Positions 56,808 to 64,000 of a stretch of 64,000 nucleotides of DNA are shown in pieces. Location of the stretch: contig NZ_JASSVS010000001.1 of assembly GCF_030250645.1 (NCBI RefSeq), positions 700,702 through 764,701 on the forward strand, read 5' to 3'. Numbering within the stretch: the stretch's first letter is position 1; each line of letters begins with the position of its first letter. The stretch is from Marinobacter azerbaijanicus. Lineage in GTDB: Bacteria > Pseudomonadota > Gammaproteobacteria > Pseudomonadales > Oleiphilaceae. A program made the position numbers and the translations under genes. The notes beneath the pieces were generated by a model. That model was not told the DNA's origin. It searched no databases and was given only the letters and a program-made list of their open reading frames with translations.

Positions 56808-57878
56808 TTATGCTTTTTCAACGACGGCCTGATGGAGTTCCTCCATCGCTTGTTTTGACCAATCTCCAAGAGCTTCGTTAATGTGCCCTAACTTACCAAC
56901 ATACTCTTCATAATTTTCCTCAAGCAGTGATATTTTTTGCAAAAGCTGCTCGGAAAACCTCTCCGAATTTATCGCCAAACTATAATCATGCAGATCCAGC
57001 TTTCTCATCAGGCCCCCATGTTTGGGATGGTTCTCCAGAGCGATAACCGGAGTGTCAAAGGCGATCGGAACAATCTGCCCATGACCACGCATGGCCAGTA
57101 CAAATTCAGCCTTCTGATAAAACCCAAGACAATCCTGGGTGCGGTCAAACGCATAATCGGAGAACGGCCAGACTTCCGTATTCTGAATTCCCTGAGCTAC
57201 CCTCTCACTCAGCTCAATATCCTCATAAACGTGTGGGGCGAATATAACCTTGTAGGACCTGGCGAGCTTCTCCACAACTGTTCGCAGCTCATCCACAAAG
57301 GAACTCTGCGACTCTGAGCTACCAAACCGATGTTCTGGCTTGTCATTAGCGAGTTGGATCAAGACGAAGGGATCAGGTTCGTTACACTCATATTCTCGAC
57401 CAAGATTGATATGGAACCCCGGGTCCGGCACCTCTCTCACATCAACCGAGAGTTGCTGGCTGAATCTCGTTACGCTTTCGTCGTTTCTGAGCGAGAAAAA
57501 GCTGGCACGCTCAATCGTTTTGAGCAGATGTTTTTTGCCAATTTCAGGAATGCCCTGCTCATCTTCAAAATAGTTGTAGCCCGCTCCATAAACAACAAAA
57601 GGAATCTTTATACGGTCAATCAGTTCTTCTTTGATAAGCCAAAACCAGCCATTTGGCCAATGGGCACCATGAATTATGCCACCTCCACCTATTACAAGGA
57701 GGTCATATTTTTTATTAACAACATTATCAATATAATATTCGTCAAAAACCTGGCCCTGAAGATTTGTCTCCGCAATGAGATCAACAGGAAGATACCTTCT
57801 TAGAAGATTTTTAACGCCAAATCCCAGGGCATAATCACCCAAGTTATGGTTTAAGCAATATGCGTGTAATATTTTCAA
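56808..57878 (-). CDS. polysaccharide pyruvyl transferase
   Basis: 356 residues of the PF04230-type family. Start KILHAYCLNHNLGDYALGFG, the GGGGIIHGAHWPNGW loop and later FVLAMRGHGQIVPIAFDTPV are typical. Transfers pyruvate from PEP to a sugar as a ketal. Ends 2 bp from the ATP-grasp gene. Predicts an acidic polysaccharide. Confidence 0.87.
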   Translation of the reverse strand: MKILHAYCLNHNLGDYALGFGVKNLLRRYLPVDLIAETNLQGQVFDEYYIDNVVNKKYDLLVIGGGGIIHGAHWPNGWFWLIKEELIDRIKIPFVVYGAGYNYFEDEQGIPEIGKKHLLKTIERASFFSLRNDESVTRFSQQLSVDVREVPDPGFHINLGREYECNEPDPFVLIQLANDKPEHRFGSSESQSSFVDELRTVVEKLARSYKVIFAPHVYEDIELSERVAQGIQNTEVWPFSDYAFDRTQDCLGFYQKAEFVLAMRGHGQIVPIAFDTPVIALENHPKHGGLMRKLDLHDYSLAINSERFSEQLLQKISLLEENYEEYVGKLGHINEALGDWSKQAMEELHQAVVEKA

Positions 57879-57879
57879 C

Positions 57880-59160
57880 TTAGTCCACCAACATTTCTAT
57901 CATATCTGGAGAAAACACAGGAATCCCATGTGTTCGTTTAACTTCTGAACGCTCCGCAAACGAATCGTCAATAAATATCGAATTTTTATATTCAATAAAC
58001 TGAGATTTAGGAAGCCTGTCTTTAATATGTATTATTTCATCGAATATATCAGACAATCGATGTTTTTTGAGCATTTCTTCCAGATCACCGGCATGCCGGG
58101 TTATCAATATGATCCGGACACCCTTGTTTCTGGCTTGAAATATATAACCTATAAGTTCTGAATTGACACTGTCGTCCAACAGCAAACAGTCATCAAAGTC
58201 TATATAGGCATTCTCGTAGCGAACATCCAATCGGAACCGACTGCCCAATGCCCTGTCCAGCTCGACCTTATAGTCGTTGGTGTTCACATCAACAGGAAGA
58301 CCAAATGCATCAAAGGCGCTGAGCAACGCAAAATTGACACCTTTTGCACGGAAGTAGGACGACGAACCTCCAAGCCTGGCGGCAACCTCAAGAAGAGTCG
58401 GTTCGCCATCAGCGTTCTCTTTCATCTGAAAGAACCAGGCGCCTCGGGGTCTTAAAACGTCATTAATTACTCTAGCGGCTCTTTGGAATACGTCATGATG
58501 CTTTTCGGTTTCAATCGTGTTTACACTAATCCCATTACTCACGCGGATTCGTTGCCGGGCACCACAAAACAGGAGCTTACCCTGTGAAGAGCTAAAACAG
58601 TCCATCGTGTACTCTTCCCCGGGCAAGTATTCACAGAAGACAAATCGCGTATCGGGACTGCCATCAATGAACTTCTGTGCGCTTTCTTTACTGGAGGCAC
58701 GAAACACGTTTCGTGACCCATACCCCTCATCGGGCTTTATGAATACCGGATACTGCCGCACTTCCTGAAGCGCATCTGACCAGCGCGGGCATGAAATCTT
58801 TTCCTGCAACCATTCATAGGTAGCTGACTTGGATGAACAAAGCTCGGTAGTTTTGGAACTAGAGCCTATAACAACACATCCAAGCTCCTTTTCATTGCTT
58901 TTGAGCGTCTTCGCTACAGAGTCCATCGCCGGAAAGATGGCGTCGATTTTCTCCCTCTCGACGATTTGTTTAAGCGCATTGATAAAGCCGGGAGCATTAT
59001 GAAACGGCACATCGCCAATATAGTTGTTGAATACGAACCTGCCATGGTCATCAACACTGGAAGCGCCAATCAGGTCGAAATGAATGCTATACCGCAATGA
59101 CCTGTATATTTCGAGAGCGACCTCCGAACCACAGGGAAACACCAGTAACTTTTTCTTCAT
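57880..59160 (-). CDS. ATP-grasp / HAD-like fusion protein
   Basis: 426 residues from ATG 59160. Residues about 1-295 are an ATP-grasp enzyme (CPSase large-chain-like): KPDEGYGSRNVFRASS and LEVAARLGGSSSYF carry ATP and Mg binding residues. Residues about 320-425 form a HAD-like domain starting YIDFDDCLLLDDSVNSE and including ITRHAGDLEEML. ATP-grasp enzymes ligate a carboxylate to an amine or thiol. Next to a sugar aminotransferase this suggests acylation or aminoacylation of the amino sugar, with the HAD part a possible phosphatase (inference). Confidence 0.8.
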   Translation of the reverse strand: MKKKLLVFPCGSEVALEIYRSLRYSIHFDLIGASSVDDHGRFVFNNYIGDVPFHNAPGFINALKQIVEREKIDAIFPAMDSVAKTLKSNEKELGCVVIGSSSKTTELCSSKSATYEWLQEKISCPRWSDALQEVRQYPVFIKPDEGYGSRNVFRASSKESAQKFIDGSPDTRFVFCEYLPGEEYTMDCFSSSQGKLLFCGARQRIRVSNGISVNTIETEKHHDVFQRAARVINDVLRPRGAWFFQMKENADGEPTLLEVAARLGGSSSYFRAKGVNFALLSAFDAFGLPVDVNTNDYKVELDRALGSRFRLDVRYENAYIDFDDCLLLDDSVNSELIGYIFQARNKGVRIILITRHAGDLEEMLKKHRLSDIFDEIIHIKDRLPKSQFIEYKNSIFIDDSFAERSEVKRTHGIPVFSPDMIEMLVD

Positions 59161-59173
59161 TACGATTGCAACC

Positions 59174-60274
59174 TTACCTTTCCAGCGTTTCCAGTATGTA
59201 TTGACTAATAGCCTGAACCTCAGCTTTCTGTAAATCGGCAAAAATCGGCAAGCACAGGATCCGCCGGGAAATTGAACCAGAAACAGGCTGTGGAGGGTGC
59301 ACTCCCAGACTGGCTACCGATTCCAGCGACGGATAGAAATATCGGCGAGCCAGAACACCGTTCTCTTTGAGAACAGAAAGCACCCGCCTCGTCTGTTCTT
59401 CGTTCTCAAACAGCACGGGAAAGTAGGCGTAGTTGTAGCCTAGAGCCTGGTGTTTGGCCTGAAACTGCAGGCTTTGGGCCAGGGCACTCTCGTATTCCTG
59501 CCACACATTCGCCCTTGCCCTAAGATTTTCTTCCATTTCATCCAGTACACAGAGCCCCATCGCTGCCTGAAGCTCATTCATCTTGGCGTTGATACCCAGT
59601 TCTTCGATTGTCTCCGGCCCAGTTATGCCGAAGTTGATCATCTTCTTTGCTCGCTCGAGATCCTCCTTACGCTTGAACACAATCGCCCCACCCTCTCCCG
59701 TGTGGAACAGTTTCGTAGCGTGGAAGCTCAAAGTGGCAGCGTCACCATGTTCAAGTAAACTACCGCCCTTATACTTGACACCAAAGGCGTGCGAACCATC
59801 ATAGATGACTTTCAGGGTATGTTTCCGGGCAATGGCATCTATGGCTTCCACATCGCAGGCATTGCCAAACACATGCACTGGAACAATCGCGCGCGTATTG
59901 TGGGTGATTGCCATTTCGATGTTTTCAGGGTTGAGGCACCAGGTTTTTGAATCGATATCCGCGAATACCGGTTCTACTCCATCCCATTTCAGGGAACTGG
60001 CTGTCGCAATAAAGCTAAAGGGAGTAGTGATTGCTTCCGGATACTGGTCTGAGCGCGAATCACTCACTCCCAGCGCCCGGTACGCAATCTGAAGCGCAAG
60101 GGTGCCGTTAGCCACCAACAGCAGGTTATCCACTTCCAGATACTCTTCAAGCCGGCGGGTCAGTTCCTGCACTAGTTGGCCATTGTTGGTCAGCCACTGG
60201 CGTTCGTATATGCCATCCAGGTATCGGTCGAGCTTCTCCCTATTGGGGAGGTAAGGCTTGGTGACAGGTATCAT
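59174..60274 (-). CDS. dTDP-sugar aminotransferase (DegT/DnrJ/EryC1/StrS family)
   Basis: 366 residues. PLP-dependent, with GTLALQIAYRALGV substrate region and catalytic Lys in LSFHATKLFHTGEGGAIV. Closest in build to RffA/VioA-type enzymes that aminate dTDP-4-keto-6-deoxyhexose. Its place directly after rmlC supports a dTDP substrate. The ATP-grasp gene follows at 14 bp. Confidence 0.87.
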   Translation of the reverse strand: MIPVTKPYLPNREKLDRYLDGIYERQWLTNNGQLVQELTRRLEEYLEVDNLLLVANGTLALQIAYRALGVSDSRSDQYPEAITTPFSFIATASSLKWDGVEPVFADIDSKTWCLNPENIEMAITHNTRAIVPVHVFGNACDVEAIDAIARKHTLKVIYDGSHAFGVKYKGGSLLEHGDAATLSFHATKLFHTGEGGAIVFKRKEDLERAKKMINFGITGPETIEELGINAKMNELQAAMGLCVLDEMEENLRARANVWQEYESALAQSLQFQAKHQALGYNYAYFPVLFENEEQTRRVLSVLKENGVLARRYFYPSLESVASLGVHPPQPVSGSISRRILCLPIFADLQKAEVQAISQYILETLER

Positions 60275-60835
60275 TCAGTAATGCTCTCTCAATTCTTCCC
60301 GGGCCTGCTCCAGGGTTTGCCCCTCCAGGTCTTTTGCGGACAGCAAAAGGGCTTCCGGGTTTTCTACGTCCCAGTCAATATTCAAGGTAGGGTCGTCCCA
60401 ACGTATGGTGCGCTCATGGCGAGGCGCATAGAAATCAGTGCACTTATACTGAAAATCCGCTGTTTCACTGGTTACCAGAAACCCATGCGCAAATCCCGGT
60501 GGCACCCACAGCATGCGTTTGTTCTCTTCCGACAGGTACTCCCCTACCCACTGGCCAAAAGTGGGTGATTCCGCCCGAAGATCTACCGCTATATCGAGCA
60601 CTTCGCCCCGCGTTACCCGTACCAGCTTGCCCTGGGGCTGCTGAATCTGATAATGCAAACCGCGAAGGGTATTCTTGACAGAACGGCTGTGATTATCCTG
60701 TACGAATGCGGCATTAATCCCAGCTTCACGGAAGGCTTTTTCATTCCACGTTTCCATGAAAAAGCCACGCTCATCTCCAAACACCTTAGGCTCAATGAGA
60801 AATACGTCTGAAATTGTGGTTTTGATGATGTTCAT
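60275..60835 (-). CDS. rfbC: dTDP-4-dehydrorhamnose 3,5-epimerase
   Basis: About 186 residues from ATG 60835 (MNIIKTTISDVFLIEP). Third step of dTDP-L-rhamnose synthesis. RmlC signatures NTLRGLHYQIQQPQGKLVRV and WVPPGFAHGFLV, with the catalytic His in LRGLHYQ. Tight rmlBDAC operon (genes overlap or nearly so). Confidence 0.97.
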   Translation of the reverse strand: MNIIKTTISDVFLIEPKVFGDERGFFMETWNEKAFREAGINAAFVQDNHSRSVKNTLRGLHYQIQQPQGKLVRVTRGEVLDIAVDLRAESPTFGQWVGEYLSEENKRMLWVPPGFAHGFLVTSETADFQYKCTDFYAPRHERTIRWDDPTLNIDWDVENPEALLLSAKDLEGQTLEQAREELREHY

Positions 60836-60844
60836 GCAGGTCAC

Positions 60845-61720
60845 TTATTTGGCTGTTCTGGCCAGCTTTTTGAGATAGGTTCCGTAGCTGTTCTTCCTGA
60901 GGTTTTCAGCTTCCGACAGCAGCTCCTCTTTGCCAATAAAACCCATTCGGAAAGCCACTTCTTCCAGGCAGGCGATCTTCAACCCCTGGCGCTTTTCCAG
61001 GGTTTCAATGAAGCTGGCAGCGTCGTGCAGAGAATCGAAAGTACCAGTATCCAGCCAGGCAAAGCCGCGGCCCAGCAGCTCCACGTTCAGGTCGCCCCTT
61101 TCCAGGTACGCCTGATTGATACTGGTTATTTCCAGTTCGCCGCGGGCGGAGGGTTGTACCTGTTTTGCGATACGAACTACGTCATTGTCGTAGAAGTACA
61201 GGCCAGTGACGGCATAATCGGATTTCGGCTGGTCCGGCTTTTCTTCAATGGAGATGGCACGCTGATGCTCGTCAAACTCCACCACGCCGAAACGCTCGGG
61301 ATCTGTCACCTGATAGCCGAACACAGTGGCGCCTTTGTCACGCTTGGCTGCAGCTTGCAGCATTTTGCTCAGGCCCTGGCCATAGTAGATGTTGTCACCC
61401 AACACCAGGCACACGCTGTCATTTCCGATGAAGTCTTCGCCAATGATGAAGGCCTGTGCCAGACCGTCCGGGCGGGGTTGGGCAGCGTAGCTAAGGTCAA
61501 TACCCCATTGGCTGCCGTCCCCAAGAAGGCGTTTGAAGCCATCCTGATCTTCCGGCGTTGTAATGACAAGTATATCCCGTATGCCAGCCAGCATGAGAAC
61601 CGACAGGGGGTAATAGATCATGGGTTTGTCGTACACCGGGAGGAGCTGCTTGGAGATTCCTCTCGTGATTGGGTATAAACGTGTGCCGGAACCCCCGGCC
61701 AGGATAATGCCCTTCATCAT
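60845..61720 (-). CDS. rfbA: glucose-1-phosphate thymidylyltransferase
   Basis: About 291 residues starting [20 protein letters not shown]. First step of dTDP-sugar synthesis. Nucleotide-binding GGSGTRL and the [12 protein letters not shown] active-site motif are intact. The ATGA overlap with rfbD couples translation; a longer in-frame start upstream is inside rfbD and rejected. Confidence 0.97.
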   Translation of the reverse strand: MMKGIILAGGSGTRLYPITRGISKQLLPVYDKPMIYYPLSVLMLAGIRDILVITTPEDQDGFKRLLGDGSQWGIDLSYAAQPRPDGLAQAFIIGEDFIGNDSVCLVLGDNIYYGQGLSKMLQAAAKRDKGATVFGYQVTDPERFGVVEFDEHQRAISIEEKPDQPKSDYAVTGLYFYDNDVVRIAKQVQPSARGELEITSINQAYLERGDLNVELLGRGFAWLDTGTFDSLHDAASFIETLEKRQGLKIACLEEVAFRMGFIGKEELLSEAENLRKNSYGTYLKKLARTAK

Positions 61721-62592
61721 TGGTTCTCCAGATATTCGCCCAACGTGAGTGCCAACTGACTTTGCCAATCCGGAAGCTGGATGTCTAAAGCCCGCTCAAC
61801 CTTGGTTACATCTAACCTTGAGTTCAGCGGCCTTTGCGCCGGCGTCGGATAGCCGCTGGTGGGTATGGGATGGGCATTGTTGGGGTTCAGGGTTAGCTCC
61901 TCTCCTGCCTCAATGGCCTGTTTGAATATTTCTGTGGCGAACCCCTGCCAACTCGTTTCACCACGTGGGGCCAGGTGATACAAGCCCTTTTCCAGTTGGC
62001 TGTGGACGGCCAAGGTGGTGACCTGTGAAATAAGGCGGGCAGGTGTCGGAGCACCAATCTGGTCCGCGACGATATTCAGTTCAGGTTTACTTTTCGCCAG
62101 TCGCAGCATCGTTTTCATGAAGTTGTTGCCACGGGCGCCATAAACCCAGCTGGTGCGGAAGATGAGGTAATCCGCCCCGCTTTGCTCTATGGCCTGATCA
62201 CCCTGAAGTTTCGTCTCGCCGTAGTGACTTAAAGGACCCGTGGGACTGGCTTCCTGCCAGGGAGTTTCACCACTACCGGGGTAGACGTAGTCGCTGCTAT
62301 AGTGCACCAGGCGAATGTTGTTGGCGGCGGCGTATTCCGCCAGCTGCGCTGGCAGCCCAGCGTTGAGGCTTTCAGCGGCAGCTCGCTGCTCTTCCGCTGC
62401 GTCTACGGCTGTCCAGGCGGCCGCGTTTACAATCAGGTCCGGCTTGGTATTCGCCAGATAAACGCTAACGGATTCTTCATCCATCAGGTCCAACTCTGCC
62501 CTGGCAGGGGCATTTATGATGCCCAGCGGGGACAGGTTTCGATGGAGCTCGAAGCCGACCTGGCCGGTTCTACCGAGTAGTAGTATGTTCAT
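61717..62592 (-). CDS. rfbD: dTDP-4-dehydrorhamnose reductase
   Basis: About 291 residues from ATG 62592 ([12 protein letters not shown]). Final step to dTDP-L-rhamnose. Extended SDR motif GRTGQVG and catalytic [11 protein letters not shown] and YGETKLQGD are present. Overlaps rfbB by 4 bp (start) and rfbA by 4 bp (end). Confidence 0.96.
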   Translation of the reverse strand: MNILLLGRTGQVGFELHRNLSPLGIINAPARAELDLMDEESVSVYLANTKPDLIVNAAAWTAVDAAEEQRAAAESLNAGLPAQLAEYAAANNIRLVHYSSDYVYPGSGETPWQEASPTGPLSHYGETKLQGDQAIEQSGADYLIFRTSWVYGARGNNFMKTMLRLAKSKPELNIVADQIGAPTPARLISQVTTLAVHSQLEKGLYHLAPRGETSWQGFATEIFKQAIEAGEELTLNPNNAHPIPTSGYPTPAQRPLNSRLDVTKVERALDIQLPDWQSQLALTLGEYLENQ

Positions 62593-63740
62593 ACGCCAGC
62601 ACCCAATCGCTCCCGTTGATAGCTGCCATCCTGCACCCGCTGGCACCACTCCAGATTATCGAGGTACCACTGCACGGTTTTGCGGATACCGGTTTCAAAG
62701 GTTTCTTCCGGTATCCAACCCAGTTCTTTCTGGATTTTGCTGGCGTCTATGGCATAACGCATATCATGGCCGGGACGGTCTTTTACGTAGGTGATGAGAT
62801 CCCGGTAGCTTTTGTCCCGAGGCTGCAGCTCCTGGAGGATGTCGCAGATGGTCTGTACTACCTCAATGTTCTGTTTTTCGTTATGGCCACCGATGTTGTA
62901 GGTTTCACCCCGCTGGCCCTCCGTGACCACCTTGTAGAGAGCGCGGGCGTGGTCTTCTACGTAGAGCCAGTCCCGAATCTGGTCGCCTTTGCCGTAGATG
63001 GGTAACGGCTTGTTTTCCAGGGCATTTAGAATAACCAATGGAATGAGCTTTTCCGGAAAATGGTAGGGGCCGTAGTTATTGGAACAGTTGGTAATCAGAA
63101 CCGGCAGGCCGTAGGTGCGCTGCCAGGCTCTTGCCAGGTGGTCGGAGCTGGCTTTGCTGGCGCTGTAAGGGCTGCTTGGGGCGTAGGGAGTTTGTTCGGT
63201 GAATAGGGGGAGCGCACCTGGTTGTCGGATTTCGCTGCGCTCTATCCGACCTACGGGCTGTTCAGAGTCACCCCCCCTCTCCCCTGGCGGGAGAGGAGCA
63301 AGGGGAGAGGGGGATTCTGCCAGATCACCATAGACTTCGTCTGTGCTTATGTGGTGGAAGCGGAAGCTGGTGCGGCGCTGTTCGTCCATGCCTTGCCAAT
63401 AGTGGCGGGCGGCTTCCAACAGGGTGTAGGTGCCGACTATATTGGTTTCAATGAAAGCTGCTGGGCCATCTATGGAGCGATCAACGTGGCTTTCAGCAGC
63501 CAGGTGCATGATGGCGTCTGGTTGATGTTCTGCCAATATGCGGTCTACTTCGGCACGATTGCAGATGTCTACCTGCTCAAAAGCGTAACGAGTGCTTTCG
63601 CTTACTTCTGCAAGGCTTTCCAGGTTGCCGGCATAGGTGAGTTTGTCCAGGTTGACCACGTTATCGTTCGTATTTGCGATAATGTGGCGGATCACCGCCG
63701 AGCCAATAAAGCCTGCCCCACCTGTCACTAATAACTTCAT
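62589..63740 (-). CDS. rfbB: dTDP-glucose 4,6-dehydratase with in-frame repeat insertion
   Basis: About 383 residues from ATG 63740 (MKLLVTGG). Rossmann GGAGFIGS, the [12 protein letters not shown] region and [10 protein letters not shown] active site are intact. Between DL and LPLFTE (about residues 142-173), where E. coli RmlB has a short variable loop of about 12 residues, there are roughly 36 residues. Most are encoded by two palindromic repeats: a C/G-rich one (63273-63314) and a REP (63221-63256). The frame is kept. First gene of the polysaccharide operon. Confidence 0.95.
   Translation of the reverse strand: MKLLVTGGAGFIGSAVIRHIIANTNDNVVNLDKLTYAGNLESLAEVSESTRYAFEQVDICNRAEVDRILAEHQPDAIMHLAAESHVDRSIDGPAAFIETNIVGTYTLLEAARHYWQGMDEQRRTSFRFHHISTDEVYGDLAESPSPLAPLPPGERGGDSEQPVGRIERSEIRQPGALPLFTEQTPYAPSSPYSASKASSDHLARAWQRTYGLPVLITNCSNNYGPYHFPEKLIPLVILNALENKPLPIYGKGDQIRDWLYVEDHARALYKVVTEGQRGETYNIGGHNEKQNIEVVQTICDILQELQPRDKSYRDLITYVKDRPGHDMRYAIDASKIQKELGWIPEETFETGIRKTVQWYLDNLEWCQRVQDGSYQRERLGAGV
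63221..63256. repeat. REP inside rfbB
   Basis: TGTCGGATTTCGCTGCGCTC, then TATCCGACCTAC. A slightly diverged REP read in frame as part of rfbB. Confidence 0.85.
63273..63314. repeat. C/G-rich palindrome family copy 5, inside rfbB
   Basis: CCCCCCCTCTCCCCTGGCGG, then GAGAGGAGCAAGGGGAGAGG, read in frame (Pro/Gly-rich). Same family as the intergenic copies at 30-31.2 kb. Confidence 0.82.
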
Positions 63741-63826
63741 TCTTTCTCTCTTTGTATCTTTGCCATGAGGTGCTGATCTCACTCGCTGCCAGAGCGCTCA
63801 GGCGCAGAAAGTGCGCACTACCCGAG

Positions 63827-63837
63827 TCGCTACCGCC
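63827..63837 (-). promoter_or_regulatory. ops-like element (RfaH/JUMPstart type) in polysaccharide operon leader
   Basis: Minus strand GGCGGTAGCGA, ten of eleven bases identical to the E. coli ops core GGCGGTAGCGT, about 90 bp upstream of the rfbB ATG. In enterobacteria ops recruits RfaH to RNA polymerase and allows long cell-surface operons to be read through. This operon is about 20 kb, the right setting. Confidence 0.65.
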
Positions 63838-63923
63838 CCACCAACCAGGGTTCAGTGTACTAAGGCCGAATAGGGTTCTATATTGAAGATGCGCAATTCT
63901 ACGTGAGATGCGGCCGTTATTCA

Positions 63924-64000
63924 GTAAGCGTCCGCCCATCACACCTTGTCAGGTATAGCCGGCTTCCAGTTGTGGGGCAATAGCTCATCGATGGCGTTGT
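63924..64000 (-). mobile_element. left part of an IS66-type insertion sequence (partial, window edge)
   Basis: GTAAGCGTCCGCCC at 63924-63937 fits IS66-family terminal repeats, which start GTAAGCG. Reading inwards on the minus strand, a frame ending at 63939 encodes NAIDELLPHNWKPAIPDKV and a TGA stop, typical of the IS66 C-terminal element. The element continues beyond the window. The 8 bp before it (63916-63923) would be the target duplication. It separates the polysaccharide operon leader from whatever is upstream. Confidence 0.65.
63939..64000 (-). CDS. C-terminal end of IS66-family transposase (partial)
   Basis: Only about 20 residues are in the window, with the IDELLP signature of IS66 TnpC ends. 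The stop codon lies inside the inferred terminal repeat region of the element. Confidence 0.6.
   Translation of the reverse strand, partial: NAIDELLPHNWKPAIPDKV

Overview
The window looks like chromosomal DNA of a GC-rich, polarly flagellated marine gammaproteobacterium, most like Marinobacter. This rests on recalled family resemblance, not a search. The supporting features are a GspN-C-D type II secretion block, groESL, a Pseudomonas-type MvaT/H-NS protein, two flagellins next to flaG-fliD-fliS, a TviB/rml polysaccharide locus, and many REP palindromes with a REP-associated tyrosine transposase.

Layout. 0-8.3 kb holds a GGDEF/EAL protein cut by the left edge, LemA with an M48 protease, and gspN-gspC-gspD on the minus strand. 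8.4-12 kb holds groES-groEL behind a heat-shock type promoter, then fxsA and an SDR enzyme. 12-13.6 kb holds the REP transposase gene and an alkyltransferase-like gene between two copies of a composite repeat. 13.5-20.2 kb holds an AmpG-like transporter, YajQ, a REC/degenerate-GGDEF protein, a candidate small RNA, an AraC regulator, argG and a periplasmic solute-binding protein. 20.2-26.7 kb is flagellar: fliS, fliD, flaG and two divergent flagellins, with sigma-28 and sigma-54 type promoters. 27-31 kb holds Phd/VapC, a TPR/methyltransferase-like protein behind a sigma-54 type site matching that of flagellin 2, a MazF-like pair and a DUF559 nuclease. 31-36.3 kb holds exonuclease I, a secreted unknown, a REC-CheC/PAS-GGDEF operon and an MvaT-like protein. 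36.4-43.5 kb holds tviB, a MntA/HepT pair, an MBL/beta-CASP hydrolase, a broken hipB-like antitoxin, a DUF2442/DUF4160 pair, an SLC13 permease and cysC. 43.8-63.7 kb is one long minus-strand surface polysaccharide operon running rmlB, rmlD, rmlA, rmlC, aminotransferase, ATP-grasp/HAD, pyruvyltransferase, Wzx, glycosyltransferases, Wzz, Wzy, and a PglC-D-E-F-like set. An ops-like element lies in its leader and the end of an IS66-type element lies just upstream.

How the genes work together. The polysaccharide genes predict dTDP-L-rhamnose, a dTDP-amino sugar, a UDP-bacillosamine-type initiating sugar, pyruvylation, and Wzx/Wzy/Wzz assembly. Several c-di-GMP proteins (GGDEF/EAL, YajQ, PAS-GGDEF) fit a switch between swimming and surface life.

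The most unusual feature is a repeat unit of about 216-225 bp (REP, conserved linker, ~98-bp palindrome, conserved linker, REP). It is present in seven complete or decayed copies. Direct copies bracket two toxin-antitoxin-like modules, and a pair of copies brackets the REP transposase. Related short repeats also lie in frame inside rmlB and inside the MBL hydrolase gene, and REPs supply or overlap the stop codons of two genes. No rRNA, tRNA or CRISPR array was seen.
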